NCBI GenBank assembly: GCA_037576215.1
Contig: JBANDB010000015.1
Span: 434,001-498,000, forward strand
Length of the DNA: 64,000 nt
Direction: 5' to 3'
Source: Armillaria gallica
Taxonomy: Eukaryota > Basidiomycota > Agaricomycetes > Agaricales > Physalacriaceae
The notes below the pieces were generated by a model. It was given only the letters and a program-made list of their open reading frames with translations, had not been told where the DNA came from and made no database searches. Both the position numbers and the translations under genes were made by a program. This document shows, one piece after another, positions 12,601 through 25,201 of the stretch (the first letter of the stretch is position 1; every line of letters starts with the position of its first letter).

Positions 12601-14030
12601 CTCAGTTATCAGCAAAACAGGATATAAGACCTAGGTCTCGAAGGCTGTTTGTTCTGCTTGTTCGAATTGTACTAACACGCTTTCTGCAGGTAATTTCTAC
12701 GTGATATTTGTCATTAGGATGTAGAAGACAGACACTGTAACTGAAGTGAGTGCCATGCTACTTGAGCTTTGATAACAGAGAGAACGCCAGATGGGACTAA
12801 AATGCTCAATAACAGGGATCAAGATTCAAAAATGTGTTAATTAGACGAAGGAATAGGCACACTGCTACCCTCATGTTGATAGTCTTCCATGAACGATTCG
12901 ACGGTATGTATCTCTCTCCGAAGGCTATGGCCTGCTGGATATTACATATAGTTAAGCATTGTGCGCGTACAGAATAGATTCAATCGCCAATTCTCGCTAC
13001 CACCGGAAGAGGCAAGCCCCGATGTCCAGTAGTGCAAAAGGAAAGTAGTAGGAAAGTGACGGTGGAGTTCTATATCTCTACTATCAGCATGTGGCGAATC
13101 ACCTTATCCGCGACCTATTCGCACTCATATATAGCTAGATTTCTGGAGGTGTACATCTTTCTCGGATGGGACAACGGATAATACACATTCCGTGGTTTGG
13201 AAACGGGGTTTTCTATTACTCTGCCGGTACGTGTATCTTTTGTCTGTAACAATTTTACTTGTGGACGTGTATTCAGGTATAAATAGCATTTTCCCTGTGT
13301 TCGAACAGAATCACCTCACTTATGGTACGCGCGGCAGGTCGGGGCCAGTGTTCGGGACCAAAGAGGATGATAGAATGGCTCGCGGACTTCCCCTATTTTG
13401 TTCTTTCACCAGCACATTGATGCAGACGTTCGATGAAACTTCGTACATATCATCTGAAAGTGTCAACTGCCCGTAATCCCAGCGCTCTCATCAACTTGTT
13501 TATGTCACTGGTAGTTCGGTCATCCAATGCTTCGGACTCAGCCACATCTTGATGACATTGACACTCACGGACAGCGATATCAGCGAGCGCTTGGTAAATT
13601 TACTACCGGTGAGGCCGTTCGGATTGACATAGGTGATACAGGGCCTCCCTTAGACGTCTTGCTTCGCAAACAGGTTATGTACTATCCTTTCTTGGTTACA
13701 TCGACAAATTAGCGTGAAACAGGTAACAGGTCCCGATGAGCATTCAGTCACGTGAGAATAATAATAACAGAACGTGAAATCCCACTAACTTCTCCGTTCA
13801 ATGACAAGGGCCTAACATGAGCACTTTAGCATTGAATGTCAAAGAAGCCGATCAGTACAGCTGATATCGCTAGGACAATATGTATTCTCTGTACGGAGAG
13901 TTTTTGGCAGCTATCGGTTTCTGGTGCCAAATTTCTTTCATTTTTGAAAGATATTTGTTCCTGTCTCGCTATCTAGAACTAACACGACGTAATTCCGTAT
14001 CCAGAACATACAAGTACTAGGGGTGTATTA
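9693..14030. other. Gene-poor stretch with possible membrane-protein and ATPase fragments
   Basis: I found no complete gene. At 12105-12165 a plus-strand frame reads MAKRTDVVLCVDYGHM before a stop, which recalls the start of fungal Hsp70-like ATPases (xVDYG), but nothing follows. At 13192-13290 a plus-strand frame has VWKRGF followed by a hydrophobic helix, similar to the signature of DUF6533-type membrane proteins. It is too short to assign. The rest appears featureless. Confidence 0.3.
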
Positions 14031-15224
14031 TCAAGCATTCTTATACCAGAGCATCGCATGCTTATACCTTCCAGCGACGACCGAGACCTGCGTAGTTGAT
14101 CGATTTAATGAAGACACAAGGTCAACATATGTCGATATTTCGTCCGAGTCACCAGACCTCAGGGTCCGTACTAATGCCTCTGTGAAGACTCCATGAAACC
14201 CCGTTGCTCCTAGCTCCTCTTTTGCATTTTCGTTCTCCCTACACGCGGCCAATACAACATGCGAAGTCATATCTGGGCACCACTCTTCTGCAAACACTGA
14301 TCGGTATTCAGGGAAAGTCCTTGCTGTGTCGTCTGCAGCATCTAGCATACGCTTGAACAATGTGCTGGACATAGGAGGAATGCTCTTCGCCGAAAACCAT
14401 GGATTGCTGTGGGTCAAGGCTCCAGAGTGAGAACAGTCCAGAATGAATGTGATTCGATGGCCCTTCGCATGGGAAATTTGTCTGAGAATGATATTAATCT
14501 CTCGGTCGCTGATGTCTGGTATGGGGGAGCTGTTTTCATCTGTACGGTCTATCGGGCATAACGCCTCGATGTCACCAACTCCATGCCTGCAATAATCTTC
14601 ACAGGAGTATGAAGAGCCGTGTCCTGAGAAGTAGATGATAATATTGTCACCATGCTTGATGTCGGTATTGTATATCAGACTCATGAGTGTCTCGATAATG
14701 TTAGCACGATTGGGGGTAGTAGGGTCGTTGTGTGTAGCCTGAGCCTTCTTAGATCCCAAGAGGCTCTGTATTCTATGCTTTGGTATGCCGAGGTCCTCAA
14801 TGAGAAACCTCTCCATCAACAAAGCATCGTTGACACAACCCTGCAGAGGATTCGATGGGTACTCGTCGATACCGATGAGGACAGCCCAACATTGAGATGT
14901 GTCAGCATGGTGTACTTGGGGTGACTGAAAGTCTGCGATCAATTCTCGATGCCCAGATGATCATCTCAAAAGAACACGTACATATTCTAGATTTGAATAG
15001 AAAGAAAAATTTCCAGACGAAACCAGGACACGGAGCTTATACAGCGTGTAGAGATCTTTCACCGCTGACACAGACATTTCGTCTCCTCGAGAAAACGCCC
15101 TGGCTTTAGTCTCGTCGAAAACATCTACCGAGTCTATATCTCCCTTCATCCCATACTCATTTGCCAGTTGAGCTTCAAGATGTTCAAGACGAGATAGTTC
15201 CTCGGTGATATTTGCTATTTCCAT
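14031..15224 (-). CDS. Caspase-like (peptidase C14) protein with Ser in place of the catalytic Cys
   Basis: Two exons. Exon 1 starts at an ATG at 15222-15224 in good context (GCC ATG G). It encodes a helical, probably coiled-coil leader (ANITEELSRLEHLEAQL) and ends near 15032. The intron runs to about 14987 or 14933; several acceptors fit. Exon 2 encodes the caspase p20 fold: start strand CWAVLIGIDEYPSNPLQGCV, catalytic His in YFSGHGS, then ILDCSHSG. In metacaspase-type enzymes the residue just before HSG is the catalytic Cys. Here it is Ser (TCT, codon 14430-14432), while the paralogue at 16.9 kb has Cys. One base (TGT to TCT) explains the change. The reading frame is otherwise intact to the stop at 14031, so this may be an expressed pseudoenzyme. 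It lies head to head with the paralogue. Confidence 0.72.
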
Positions 15225-16866
15225 GGCACATGGCTAGTATAAAATGTCAATGTCAATATACTGGTAACCGTACTCTGGAAACTGTGCATCCATACCGAAG
15301 TTCTGTTGTCGTCAGGAGAAAGTGACTTCCGAGGACGATCCTGACCATACTGAAATTTAACGGTAAGGACATTGCACTGAGAGTAGGACGAACGATTTGT
15401 AATGAACACATACAGCGACAAAAATGGGATGTGATATACCCTGAATACCGGACCAAATGGCATTCAGCAGCAGCGATAACCACGAGAATACCGGGTTGAC
15501 CGCCATAGCATTACTGGATAAACCTACGAAGGACAGCATTGTACTCCTTGAGGACGATATCAAGGATGTAAGCTCCGTCTCTGGTTTCTTGTCTTGAGTA
15601 GAATTCGTGTCTGCTTGAGAGACAGCGCAAATGGAAAACTCAACTCGGTGACGAGCCTTTATGCACTGAATTAGTTGGTAACATGTCCCACCAAAAGCAT
15701 GGCCACAGTTTCCAGGGATGCTGCGATGCTGTAAGATTTTAATACATCGTTTGCGCCCGCTTCTCCGCTTCCATACATACCAGGAACCTAGAGCTGTTAC
15801 GTTGGATATAAGTCCGTGATGTGATGGAAGGATGTTTCATTACGTACAGATGCTTTTAGTGTCCGTAAGGTATGCACCTTGTATTCGTTCCTATTTTGTG
15901 CTGTTCAGCCTGTTCCTTGGAAATGAGTGCATGATCAGTAGAACTTGAACGATGGGCCACACATTGAATAAGTCACAGAAGCGAAACAGGGGGAGCAACC
16001 ATCTGGGGAAACAGTGGGGGACGGGCTACGACACAACGATGGAATTGTATTAGGCCCTAAATATGGTGTGACGCCGTGCGGCAGGATCTCAACAGTGTTA
16101 CTCTGTACAGGAAAGTCGGGTGCTGAGCTCCCGTAATAGTTGTTAAGTATATTGTAGCTACGTGCACTTATTTATACTATGATGATTTTACTAACACATG
16201 TTGAATCCTAATGTCACTTCTTGTCACGGGACGAACTTACCGGAGCAAAGGATTAAACAGGACAAACCAGACGAATGGCCCGGACAAAACTGCGCTGATC
16301 CTGCACCACATACAATGTGTTCCTTCAAGCCTCTGGATCAGGTACTTGATGTTAACATACCCGAATCCTAGGAGCCCGAGAAGTTCAATCTGGGTGGAGT
16401 CTAAGACGTGCATACGTAAGTGGTCCACTGCGGCGTTCAAGTTCATGGTTTTCATGTTGCTATTCATCCATAAACAATGATAATAAACTAGCTGCTTCGA
16501 GTTACTGACTGTCACACGCTAGTATACATTAAGGACAGAAATTTTTGACAATAATCAGCGCTACTCACGGAGACTCGCCACTTATTATCTGGTGCATAGC
16601 CGACACTGATCGGTATCATTGTCAACAATTGATCAGGATTTGTATGAATCCATGTGAGCGAGAAATTAACGCTGTGTTAACGTTAGCCTTGCAATCTGAA
16701 CTCTGTCACCGCATTGATCGATTGCACTGTTCTGACGCTTCACTCCTTGCCTACACCTTCGACAGAACTTTCCGAGCATACACGTCTTAAAGATACCACC
16801 CAGATTCAACACCAGTTCTACTACCACAAAACATTCAACCGTTTCACGGCATCATCATTCACCGAG
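15225..16866. other. Intergenic region between divergent caspase genes; possible membrane-protein remnants
   Basis: This 1.6-kb region should contain both promoters. Minus-strand frames at 15253-15563 and 16237-16515 have hydrophobic helices (VFSWLSLLLNAIWSGI; IELLGLLGFGYVNIKYLIQ), and a strong GTAAGT donor follows the second at 16240. They could be exons of a degraded membrane protein. Stops and unmatched phases prevent a model. Confidence 0.3.
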
Positions 16867-18234
16867 ATGAAAAAGGAGAATTCGTATTCCAATCCATCGC
16901 CGGACCTCCCTGGCAGACCGTTGACACGAGGTTTCACAGACGTACGTACTCATTTTGTCGATAACGATGGAATTTCTTGGCTCACTTCAATTGGAAAGTC
17001 GACAGCGGAAATCGATCTTGCAGAACACAAGGAGAAGATTAAACCCATGGAACAGACAGAGATGACCCTCGCGAAGAAGTACGGTATTCCCGTACAGTCT
17101 GGAACAGTCGATTCAGATGATGTCTTTCGGAAGGCAGAGATGTTAGGAGATGCTAAGAGCTCAAGGTTATTGAGCGAACTCCGCAAGCATCGTGCTGAGA
17201 TCGCTAACATAGAGCGCTATCTTGCCCCAACAATACCATCTTCAGCCACACCTGCAGGGATGGATTCAGTGAGTGACTCTGAATAGCTCTTTACATTGTC
17301 ATAGGAACCAACAAGTCGTCAGGATCGTACAACCCAGTTTAATATTGACGGCTCTCAAACTTGGGCTGTTGTCATTGGAGTTGATGCCTACAATGATCCA
17401 CGGGATTCATTACATGGATGCGTATCAGATACATTGAACTTTCAGGATTACCTGGTGAAGGACCTCAAGGTTCCAGTGAAGCAAATTCACCTGCTTCTCA
17501 GCCCCAATCCTGAACATACACCCCATACCAATGTGGTTGGATCTACCACCACTGATCACCTTCGTTACTCAATTCCCACCCGATCCAACATTATCAGTGC
17601 TCTTGTCGGTATATGCAAGAACGCTGAAATCGGACAGGGCGATAATATCATCTTCTTCTTCGCCGGACATGGCACATGCTACCCTTGTGCGAAATACTTC
17701 AAGGATACCATTGGAGGTTTGGGAACTGTCGAGGCGCTGTGTCCAATGGACCGGGGTTCGACTATTCCGGACATCAGTGACAGAGAGATGAATATTATTC
17801 TGAAGCAGGTCTGCTGCTCCAAAGGTCACCGGATTACCGTTTTTTTGGATTGCTGTCACTCAGCAAGTGCAACTAGACGTCCTTCTCAGGGGGACCGTGC
17901 CACCTCTGCTCTGGAGGAGTCTTTGGGACAGGATATGCTCCAGGCCGCCGCAGCTATGCAAGGAGCTGATGCTGATGGCATATCCGTTCGGTCGCCCGAA
18001 TGGCGACCAGATATGACCACCCATGTCGTTGTGGCTGCCTGTAAGGAATATCAAGTTGCCAAGGAGGTTAAAAGGTCTAATGGGACATCAGAAGGCTTGT
18101 TCACAACCGCTCTGCTTCACACCCTCCGATCTGGGAAAATGACACTGAAATCCACCTATGTTGACCTCCAGGTTGCTTTACCCGATTTGGGGTACCAGAC
18201 ACCAGTAATTGCTGGTGACCATAAAACCGAATGA
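16867..18234 (+). CDS. Caspase-like (peptidase C14) protein, catalytic dyad intact
   Basis: Exon 1 (16867-17268, 134 codons) begins at ATG and encodes a charged helical leader (AEHKEKIKPMEQTEMTLAKK). An intron opens with GTGAGT at 17269. In-frame acceptors lie at 17304 (36 nt) and 17322 (54 nt); the longer is the more usual length in these fungi. Exon 2 has the p20 strand TWAVVIGVDAYNDPRDSL, catalytic His in FFFAGHGT and catalytic Cys in FLDCCHSA. C14 proteins of this type cleave after basic or acidic residues and are tied to stress and cell-death responses; the substrate here is unknown. The frame stops at a TGA (18232-18234) where the paralogue reads on for six more codons. Sequence beyond the stop still resembles that tail (LWFQK versus LWYKN), so the stop is probably a recent CGA-to-TGA change that trims the end without touching the catalytic fold. 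Confidence 0.78.
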
Positions 18235-18759
18235 CTCTGGTTTCAGAAATAAGCATGCTCGCTCTCTATTGCATCTCTCTGAGTCGAAAATAGTGAACTA
18301 GAGCGAGTTTGCTAGCGTCGTCTCGGCATAGAATGGGCTGTTCAGATTGGCGAGAGCATTTCTCCACAATCATGAATCCTTCTATTGTTGTCCTACTAAT
18401 CATCGTTGTCGTTAATCCCATTCTTGGCATGCCTGGTCCCAGAAGGAGGTTTCCACTGTGAATTGCCGAATCTTTGCCTATCAATCATGAAAGTCATTTA
18501 CTGGTACATCGAAAGGGTTCCGTATCTGCGATGGTATGACAGAAAGTCAAACAAAAAACGTAAAAGGAACGCGCCTGTACTGAAAGCACCCAATCAATCT
18601 CTGAAAGTCATAGTTCCAATGCTTCCGTTAACGCTGCTCGGTTCGTACTTTTCCTTCTGAGCACTAGAAGAGGGTATAAGACTAGTGGGTGAGGGCCAAC
18701 GCATCCGCGCGGCAGGTCCGAGTCCTATGTATTTTTTTATCTTTATTATTTTCGAGTTT
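18235..18759. other. Short intergenic region, nothing recognised
   Basis: It holds the residual tail codons of the caspase-like gene up to about 18252, then unassigned sequence. An open plus-strand frame at 18406-18660 is basic at its end and shows no motif. Confidence 0.4.
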
Positions 18760-20460
18760 TTATTTCAACAATACCTTTCTAGATACGTTGATTAACGCTC
18801 TTCTGTAAATAAAGTGATCCCGTGTTTGGCTGGACACGTCCTGCATGAGATCTACGGTGCCAGTCGTCCCCTCTCTACGCGCACCTCTCGCTTGTATTAT
18901 ACCATCGTTGAACCATACACTGCCATCCGTGTCGATGAATCTGGCAGTGAAATGACTGTTACCGTAGTAGACGATGCCGACTAGGTGGTACAGCACAGCT
19001 ATACCATCCACATCTATATGTATGGTGAGATCAGGCGATACCGTCGTGAAGGCAACCGCAACATTCAGCAAAGGAGGGGCGTACAGGTACCTGTGACTTT
19101 CCACTACGTCGGACGCGCATAGACTACACGACGCCACGGATCGGGCAATGGGTCTCGCCTTGCATTCTTCAATGACCTGTTGAAGGGAGCGTGTGTCTCG
19201 TCCCCCAGGCTCCAATACACACGTCATCTTGGAGGACTGTATAATGTCGTGACCATTCCTGCACGTATAATGAACGGATTCAAACGCAACAGACCCACTG
19301 CACCATTTCAACATAACTGCTTCTGCGCTCGTCTCTGTACCAAAAACAAAGGAGGCAGGGAACTCTCTATTGAGACGTCGCCTGAAGTAATCCCTTACTT
19401 CCTCCAAGGTGTACTGTCCGTTTGAATGCTTGGTAAATGAGGTGACAAGAATATTCAGCCATGGACTTTCAAACTCGCTTAATGCATTTTTATAGTCCTG
19501 AGACGCAACGCGCCACGTATTATACAGAACGTAAACAGTTACGTCGTATGCACAACTGTTGTTCGACCACCAGCATCCGATGGGCTGATATGATTGACCT
19601 GCTGCTCGCGACAATGGAACAGCCCCCCTCTTCGGTGCGAGATGTCGTGGTATTGACTACTGCACACTTATCGACTGTGGCTTGCTTCAGATCAAACGTA
19701 TCAGACTCCCTCCCTTTCCGCTTTTCGGATGGTTTCATCAGCGTAAAAACATGCTTCTTAGATGCCGAAACGCTGCTGACGCTGACAGTCAGTGATGGTT
19801 CTGGCAATCGGGTGCGTATATTTGGCTTGTGAGTTATTAGGGTCTTCGCCCATTCACCTACCCCTAGTGTAGCGTCTGATGACTCAAACGGGTCCACCTC
19901 CGACCATATCAAAGCTTTGTCCATTAAAGGGGGCGAATAACCGATCCCAATATATTCACGAAAGGATTCTATCAACGCATAACGTGTGTTGCCTTGCACC
20001 ATCACAATTATATATTTGTGTGGTTATATCGTCAAGGGTTTCGAGCTCTCTAAATTCCTGTCGCAGGTAGCCGCTACATCCTCCTTGAATTTTCAGAGAG
20101 TTGATGGGTGATGACCTTGTACCGTTCAAAGATGGAAGTATCAGTGTTCCTTGGGCAGTGGCCGACCTTGACAGTGCAGTATAGTACAACTGATGGGATC
20201 TACAGTTATTTAGATCTACCGGATTGAATGGTCTCGTTTTACCTTGCGAACTATAGTCCGTCATGGCAAAATTATGAAAGACCTCTACTTGACTGCGATT
20301 GATGCGGATATGCATATCGTCGGGCAGACTGCAAATGAAGGTAGAGGACGTGCGAAGGAGGGGTACGACATTGATAGGTAGATCAGGTATGCACACCTCA
20401 GTAGGCGGATTAACAAGTGACATGAACAGAACTGATAGCACTCTCTGTTGGACGGGATTG
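18760..20460 (-). pseudogene. 3' remnant of a helicase fused to a ubiquitin-hydrolase-like peptidase domain
   Basis: Three overlapping minus-strand frames together form the end of one protein. The upstream frame (about 20460-20020) contains NFAMTDYSSQGKTRPFNPVD and NCRSHQLYYTALSRSATAQG, which are C-terminal superfamily-1 (PIF1/UvrD-like) helicase motifs, then LRQEFRELETLDDIT. The middle frame (about 20005-19700) holds a polar linker (ALIWSEVDPFESSDATLG). The last (19614-18760) reads GCWWSNNSCAYDVTVYVLYN. This recalls the Cys box of C19/UCH-type peptidases, with SHFTARFIDTDGSVWFNDG as the His box. Large proteins with this order occur in Agaricomycetes, some linked to helicase-bearing mobile elements. 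Here the frame changes twice and no helicase Walker motifs lie upstream, so it is 5'-truncated and broken. Confidence 0.62.
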
Positions 20461-23400
20461 AGGAACACGCAACGTCGAAGAAACATGCGGAAGAGGTGAG
20501 AGAGAGGATTGACAGAAAGGGGGACGGAGGGGAGAGAAAGGATGATGGAGTAAAATTGTAGCGACGTGCCGTACTGCATTGGGTAAAAAAATAGTGACAT
20601 AGATAGATTAAAAAAGTGACGAGGATACACAGAATAAATTCGGGCATCGATCCGGAAGAAGAAAGAAAAAAAAATTGAACATCAAAAAGCCTAGGGACGA
20701 GGCAATGAACCGGCCCGAGATGACAGAGAGAACATGCAGCGAAGATATAAGGTAAATAACAAAGAAGGGGAGGGTCCCAAAAAGAGACGCAAAGAGTCAG
20801 TCAACGGAAGGTAACGGAAGAGACGGGAAAGACCGGAGAGGCGAGAAGCGACATCGAATAGATTTTTCCCATGCAAAGCTCAGGCTGGGAAGTCGGCAAA
20901 GACCGAGATCAATTGATACCTTGAATAGAATTTTTTCCCATGGGTCGTTCAGGATGGCATAATAACCGAGATACCTATATACATAGGACTCGGAACTGTG
21001 ATTTTTGTCAATTGGAATGACTTGTCAAACAGGCTAGGCTGCCGGCTTTCTGAAGGAAAAAATGAGTAATGAACACCAGGTAAAAGCTGAGTTTGTTGCT
21101 TGAATTTATGTAGGCTCAATTTTATAGACTCTCCAACCAGCCTAAGCTGCATAATGGACATTCCAAAAAATATCATCTTTATTGATTGAGGCATGATGAG
21201 TGTGCTTTGATGCTGTATAGTATGGGCGCTTGGCTGAGAAGGGTGCTGAGCTCCCGGTCAGAGGTATTATGGATTATATTTTCATATGTCCCAATGTTAT
21301 CGATACAAGACACTGTGTCAATGATCTCAGGGTGACGAGAGTGATTAACCAGAGCTGTGTCAGGCAAAGGGGATATTGATGTTGTGATTTACCGCCATAC
21401 TCATTTGGTATGCTGAGGTCACTGCTGCATGTAAATAAGAAGTTTGTAGTGGACAGCTTGAATGACTTCTTCATTCATTCCAATATCCCAGGATTCAGAA
21501 CCAATAACATGGTGAAAACACTACAATCCCATGAATCAGATACCATGTATATAACAGGGAATATGCACCTACCTCTGTGGCCAATGGATCATTCTGGATG
21601 ATTGAGATAATGCCTAGTGTAGAATGGGAATGTCAGTGAAATGGCCCACAAAAGGCGAACATTCCCTGGATGCAAGGGGCAACAAAATGAATTTCTTATG
21701 GACAATTTCTTCATTGTTTCACAGCTAAGCTTTGGGAATGGGTAAGCCAGATGTAGAACTTCAGCTTTTGAGGTACTGATCATCATCACAGCTTCTAGAT
21801 GATATGCGCTGTGCACGTGGAGTTCCAGTGTATATGGGGTGTGAGTAAGGAGACAGGACCATTATTTTTTCCTTGTAAATACTACATTGAGCATCGAGAT
21901 TAGATGTGGAGGTCATTTATCCACGATTTTGGATTCACTCATAACATGAAACAAACTGCGACATCATTTTTTCTTGTTTGATCATCAGTAAGTGCCATAC
22001 AGCATTTGGATAGTGGTTCAAAGCCTCAATGTCAGGCCTGAGAATGTTGTGGCGATAGCCTTACCTGAAGTGAGCTGTACCACGTTGTGACTCCGTATGC
22101 CCTCGGTTATCAGGGCTCTTATGCCTGTATGGGCATAATACTGTCTGGAAAATCAGATGGGGCCAAGCATGCACACAAGATGTGATATTGGATACATTCA
22201 GGCACAAGTTACCATTCTATCCTCTAATATACACAAGGAGATCCAAATTCATGCTCAAGTTGCAACATCTCTGCCCATGAATCTCAACACAAGTCAGGGA
22301 CTTGTCCTTTTTAGCACAAGTTTTATTCTCTCTCGGCAACAATCCAAGTTGACCTTACACTGTTTCTTTTGAAGACATTATTTCTCAGTATTTGGTTCAG
22401 GGTAATGCATAAGTGAGTCTCCGAGTCTCCATTTTGAAATTCCCTCTCAAATATGCCTGGTTTTAGTGTTGCATCCACATGTTCAGGCCTTAATGTGAGG
22501 CAGTATCTATTCTGATGGCTATTTAAGCTTCTGCCTATAACTATGTAGATCACTCAGGCTCAGACTAATCTCATGTAGCTTAAAATATGATGCAGTGAAT
22601 GTGTTTCAAAGTAAAATATTATCTACTGCCTTGATGTCTTCCATGGATAATATAACTATTTATTGATTAACTATGCTACAAAAAAGGATCAATACACTGC
22701 AGAAGATTCATAGAATATCCCCCATTAATACTTGCACTAACCTTTCGAGGTATTTAGCGAATGTGCAGATTTGAGCAACATTGCTCGATTTGTGCTCGAT
22801 CTGCGTGATGTGGCTGGCTTAGTCTGCCGAAAGCCCGGCATTGCCAATATGGCTACACTGAATAATGCCAAAACACGACTGGGAAACTTGAAATATCTCC
22901 CACTTGTGCGAAATTGACCGCCCAACTGCTTGCTTGCGCATCTTCGAGACAGCTGCTCTATACTTGTATGAATTTGTGGTACAGAAGGAACTTATGTAAG
23001 TCATCCATTTAAACAGCTTGTGTTTGAAATACAGAGGATGTATGGGTGTAATAGCATGTAAAAATTCGGATGGACACAAGCGCTCTTCTTCCAGTCGCAA
23101 GTTAGCATCTTCCCACAACTTATGCACCTTTCTATAGATAAGGGTCGTGTCATTCATTGCCAATTACCGTAAATGTCTGGATAAGATCAGCGGGGACCCA
23201 GGAGTGGGACAGACGAGCAAAGGACGATTTGGTTGAATGGGCTGAATTATTTGGTGGTTACCATCATCGTCGTCAAGCCAGGGTGGTCTGAGCTCCTTTG
23301 AGCTCCTTATTTTTCTACCTTGGCTGTTTCTTCATCACTGTTTCTGGGTTCCTGCAGTGAAGTCAGATGAATTATTCATCTTCTGTGCTTTGCGTGCAGT

Positions 23401-24140
23401 GTTTATTCCTCAGTAGTTGGCAACACTCGATATTGAGGTGTATGCATCTTGACTCTTTTGTGCAATGATTTCTTTTTGAACTACATACCCACTGTAAACC
23501 CTAGATTTCAATGCTCTGTGACTGCGACTATGAGTCGGTGATAAATGGAGTTCAAGTAGAAAATCTGGGAGAGTTCAAGGCCCAAGGTTTTGTGATATAG
23601 CATGCTGAACAGTGTAATAGATACTGTAATTTGTTCTTTCCCTGTCAATTGGTATGGTAGATAATGATCTCGATCAGGTATCCCAGATCTGGACTGCAGA
23701 CGGAGGCGCAGATAAATGATGGTCTAGATCCTGGACACGAACTTGTAGGGGAAAAGACCCTTAACTTGTGAGGGAAGTCAAGGAGACAAGTTCAGTTGCA
23801 TACTTATAAGGAACTTGGGACCAGAAAAAAGATGACTTGCTCCTACCTGAATTTTTACACGCTATTACATCCATAAGGATGGAACTCTATTTTCCAGACA
23901 GTATTATGCCCATATGCCTGTGCTAATAACTCACTACACATCTGACTGAATGTCCAAATCAAGCTTGGAGGTCCTCGCAAGAGGTATCTGTTCTCTCCCT
24001 TTCATTTGATCCAAACGTGCCCGCTGATTAAAAAAAAAAACACCAGCGACGTATCAAGCCGAAATATCAGCACAAGCCAAAAGAGATTGGGTCGAAGTAA
24101 CAAAGAAATACCGGAAAGATGGCAGTGTAAGGATCTCACA
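20461..24140. other. No confident gene; one small tandem repeat
   Basis: The minus-strand frame at 22819-23163 starts MNDTTLIYRKVHKLWEDANL and is open for 114 codons, but I recognise nothing. A two-copy tandem repeat lies at 20854-20990. The region is otherwise AT-rich with no clear structure. Confidence 0.35.
20854..20990. repeat. Two-copy imperfect tandem repeat, unit about 67 bp
   Basis: TCGAATAGATTTTTCCCATG at 20854 recurs as TTGAATAGAATTTTTTCCCATG at 20921. Both copies continue through a TTCAGG or CTCAGG block to an ACCGAGAT block. Small indels separate the copies. Confidence 0.5.
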
Positions 24141-24901
24141 ATGGCATGGAACAACAATTTTATTAATGCATTTCAGCTACTCATCGGGTATGCGAAGTTC
24201 CCAGAGGTGATGATCTCCGCCCACACAGAGACCGGTCATGCAGAAGAGGAGATCGCTGTTCCACTACAATGGACTTATACTGGTACAAAGCCCGTAATAC
24301 CGGCCATCCTTGCTAATGCTCCCTGCACTGTTTTTAGCCTCCATGGCCTCTTGGAGCGGCTCAACACCACCCTTGGAACATCACTCACCTTGGACACCCC
24401 GGCCCTCTCCTCCCTCCTTGAAGACTGCATTGTGAAGAACTACAACTTTGGTACCACTTATGGCATTCTCCACCTGGCATGGTACACTGAAGACTGGTGT
24501 TCAATCCCAGACAAAATATGCAAATGCAAAAAAAAGGACCAAGAGATGCGAGGAAGGGCACTGCATGGAAAAAATATTGTGAATCCAAATCTATGCCCTC
24601 GGCGTGCATGGGACCTGTACAGCAATCGTGTTGTGCCAATGTGGACAACTGGCAGAGAATATCCACATGCAATATCACATGCTTGGGTGGACAAGAGTGA
24701 TCGCGAGGATGTGTGGACACCCATCAATGGACATGAATGGCCTGTGCCCATCCTGAAGGATGCCAGTCTCGACCTCATCCATATTGAGATGTTCAGTAAG
24801 GGTTGGGAGTATGTGTAGTTAGATGTATTCTGTTTAAGGCAGAGAGGAGGATTGAGGGAGGATCTGCATGCGGAGAAGTGGAAGCTAGATGTGTCCACCA
24901 T
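24141..24901 (+). pseudogene. HET-domain gene, 5' part (split by the hAT insertion)
   Basis: The frame from the ATG at 24141 encodes the start of a heterokaryon-incompatibility (HET) domain protein: LNTTLGTSLTLDTPALSSLL, then RRAWDLYSNRVVPMWTTG and ISHAWVDKSDREDVWTPING, a classic HET block. The next HET signature, expected as W-x-D-x-x-C-x-x-Q, reads stop-LDVFCLRQ. TAG at 24816-24818 replaces what family logic says was TGG. The frame then continues to TCC ACC AT at 24901, where the hAT starts. The 3' part resumes at 41517 in the matching frame. HET genes control cell death after fusion of incompatible hyphae. This allele is dead through the insertion, nonsense changes and a frameshift. Confidence 0.75.
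24894..24901. repeat. Left 8-bp target-site duplication of the hAT (TCCACCAT)
   Basis: TCCACCAT lies directly before the left TIR. CCCACCAT at 41509-41516 lies directly after the right TIR. The single difference is a C/T transition. Eight bases is the hAT-type duplication length. Confidence 0.85.
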
Positions 24902-24917
24902 TAGTGTTGCCACAGCT
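24902..24917 (+). repeat. hAT left terminal inverted repeat
   Basis: TAGTGTTGCCACAGCT starts immediately after the TCCACCAT duplication. It matches the inverted right end except at one position (A/G). Confidence 0.87.
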
Positions 24918-25201
24918 CAACTCAACTCAACTCGGCTTGACTCCGAGGGGCTCAGCTTGTAATCAGCTTTGAAGCCGAAATAAGTAGCAACTTCGGCTTG
25001 ACTTGGCTCTAAGCTAATGAGTCGCACCGAGTTATCGGCATATTCTAAATTAAGAAATAAATTATATTACAATTATTCTTCGACATTAATAACTGCCTCA
25101 AAGGCATCTAGCAAGCATACAATCTCATTGATTTCATCAGGAACAGCTGTTTCATCATCCATCAATGCCTCCAAGGCAGCCACCTGTGCCTCTTTATTAT
25201 A

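Noticed and set aside
17305..17322. Firm choice of the 36-nt intron in the right caspase-like gene
   Set aside because: Both acceptors (17304 and 17322) keep the frame. 36 nt is short for these fungi, so I left both open and favour 54 nt.
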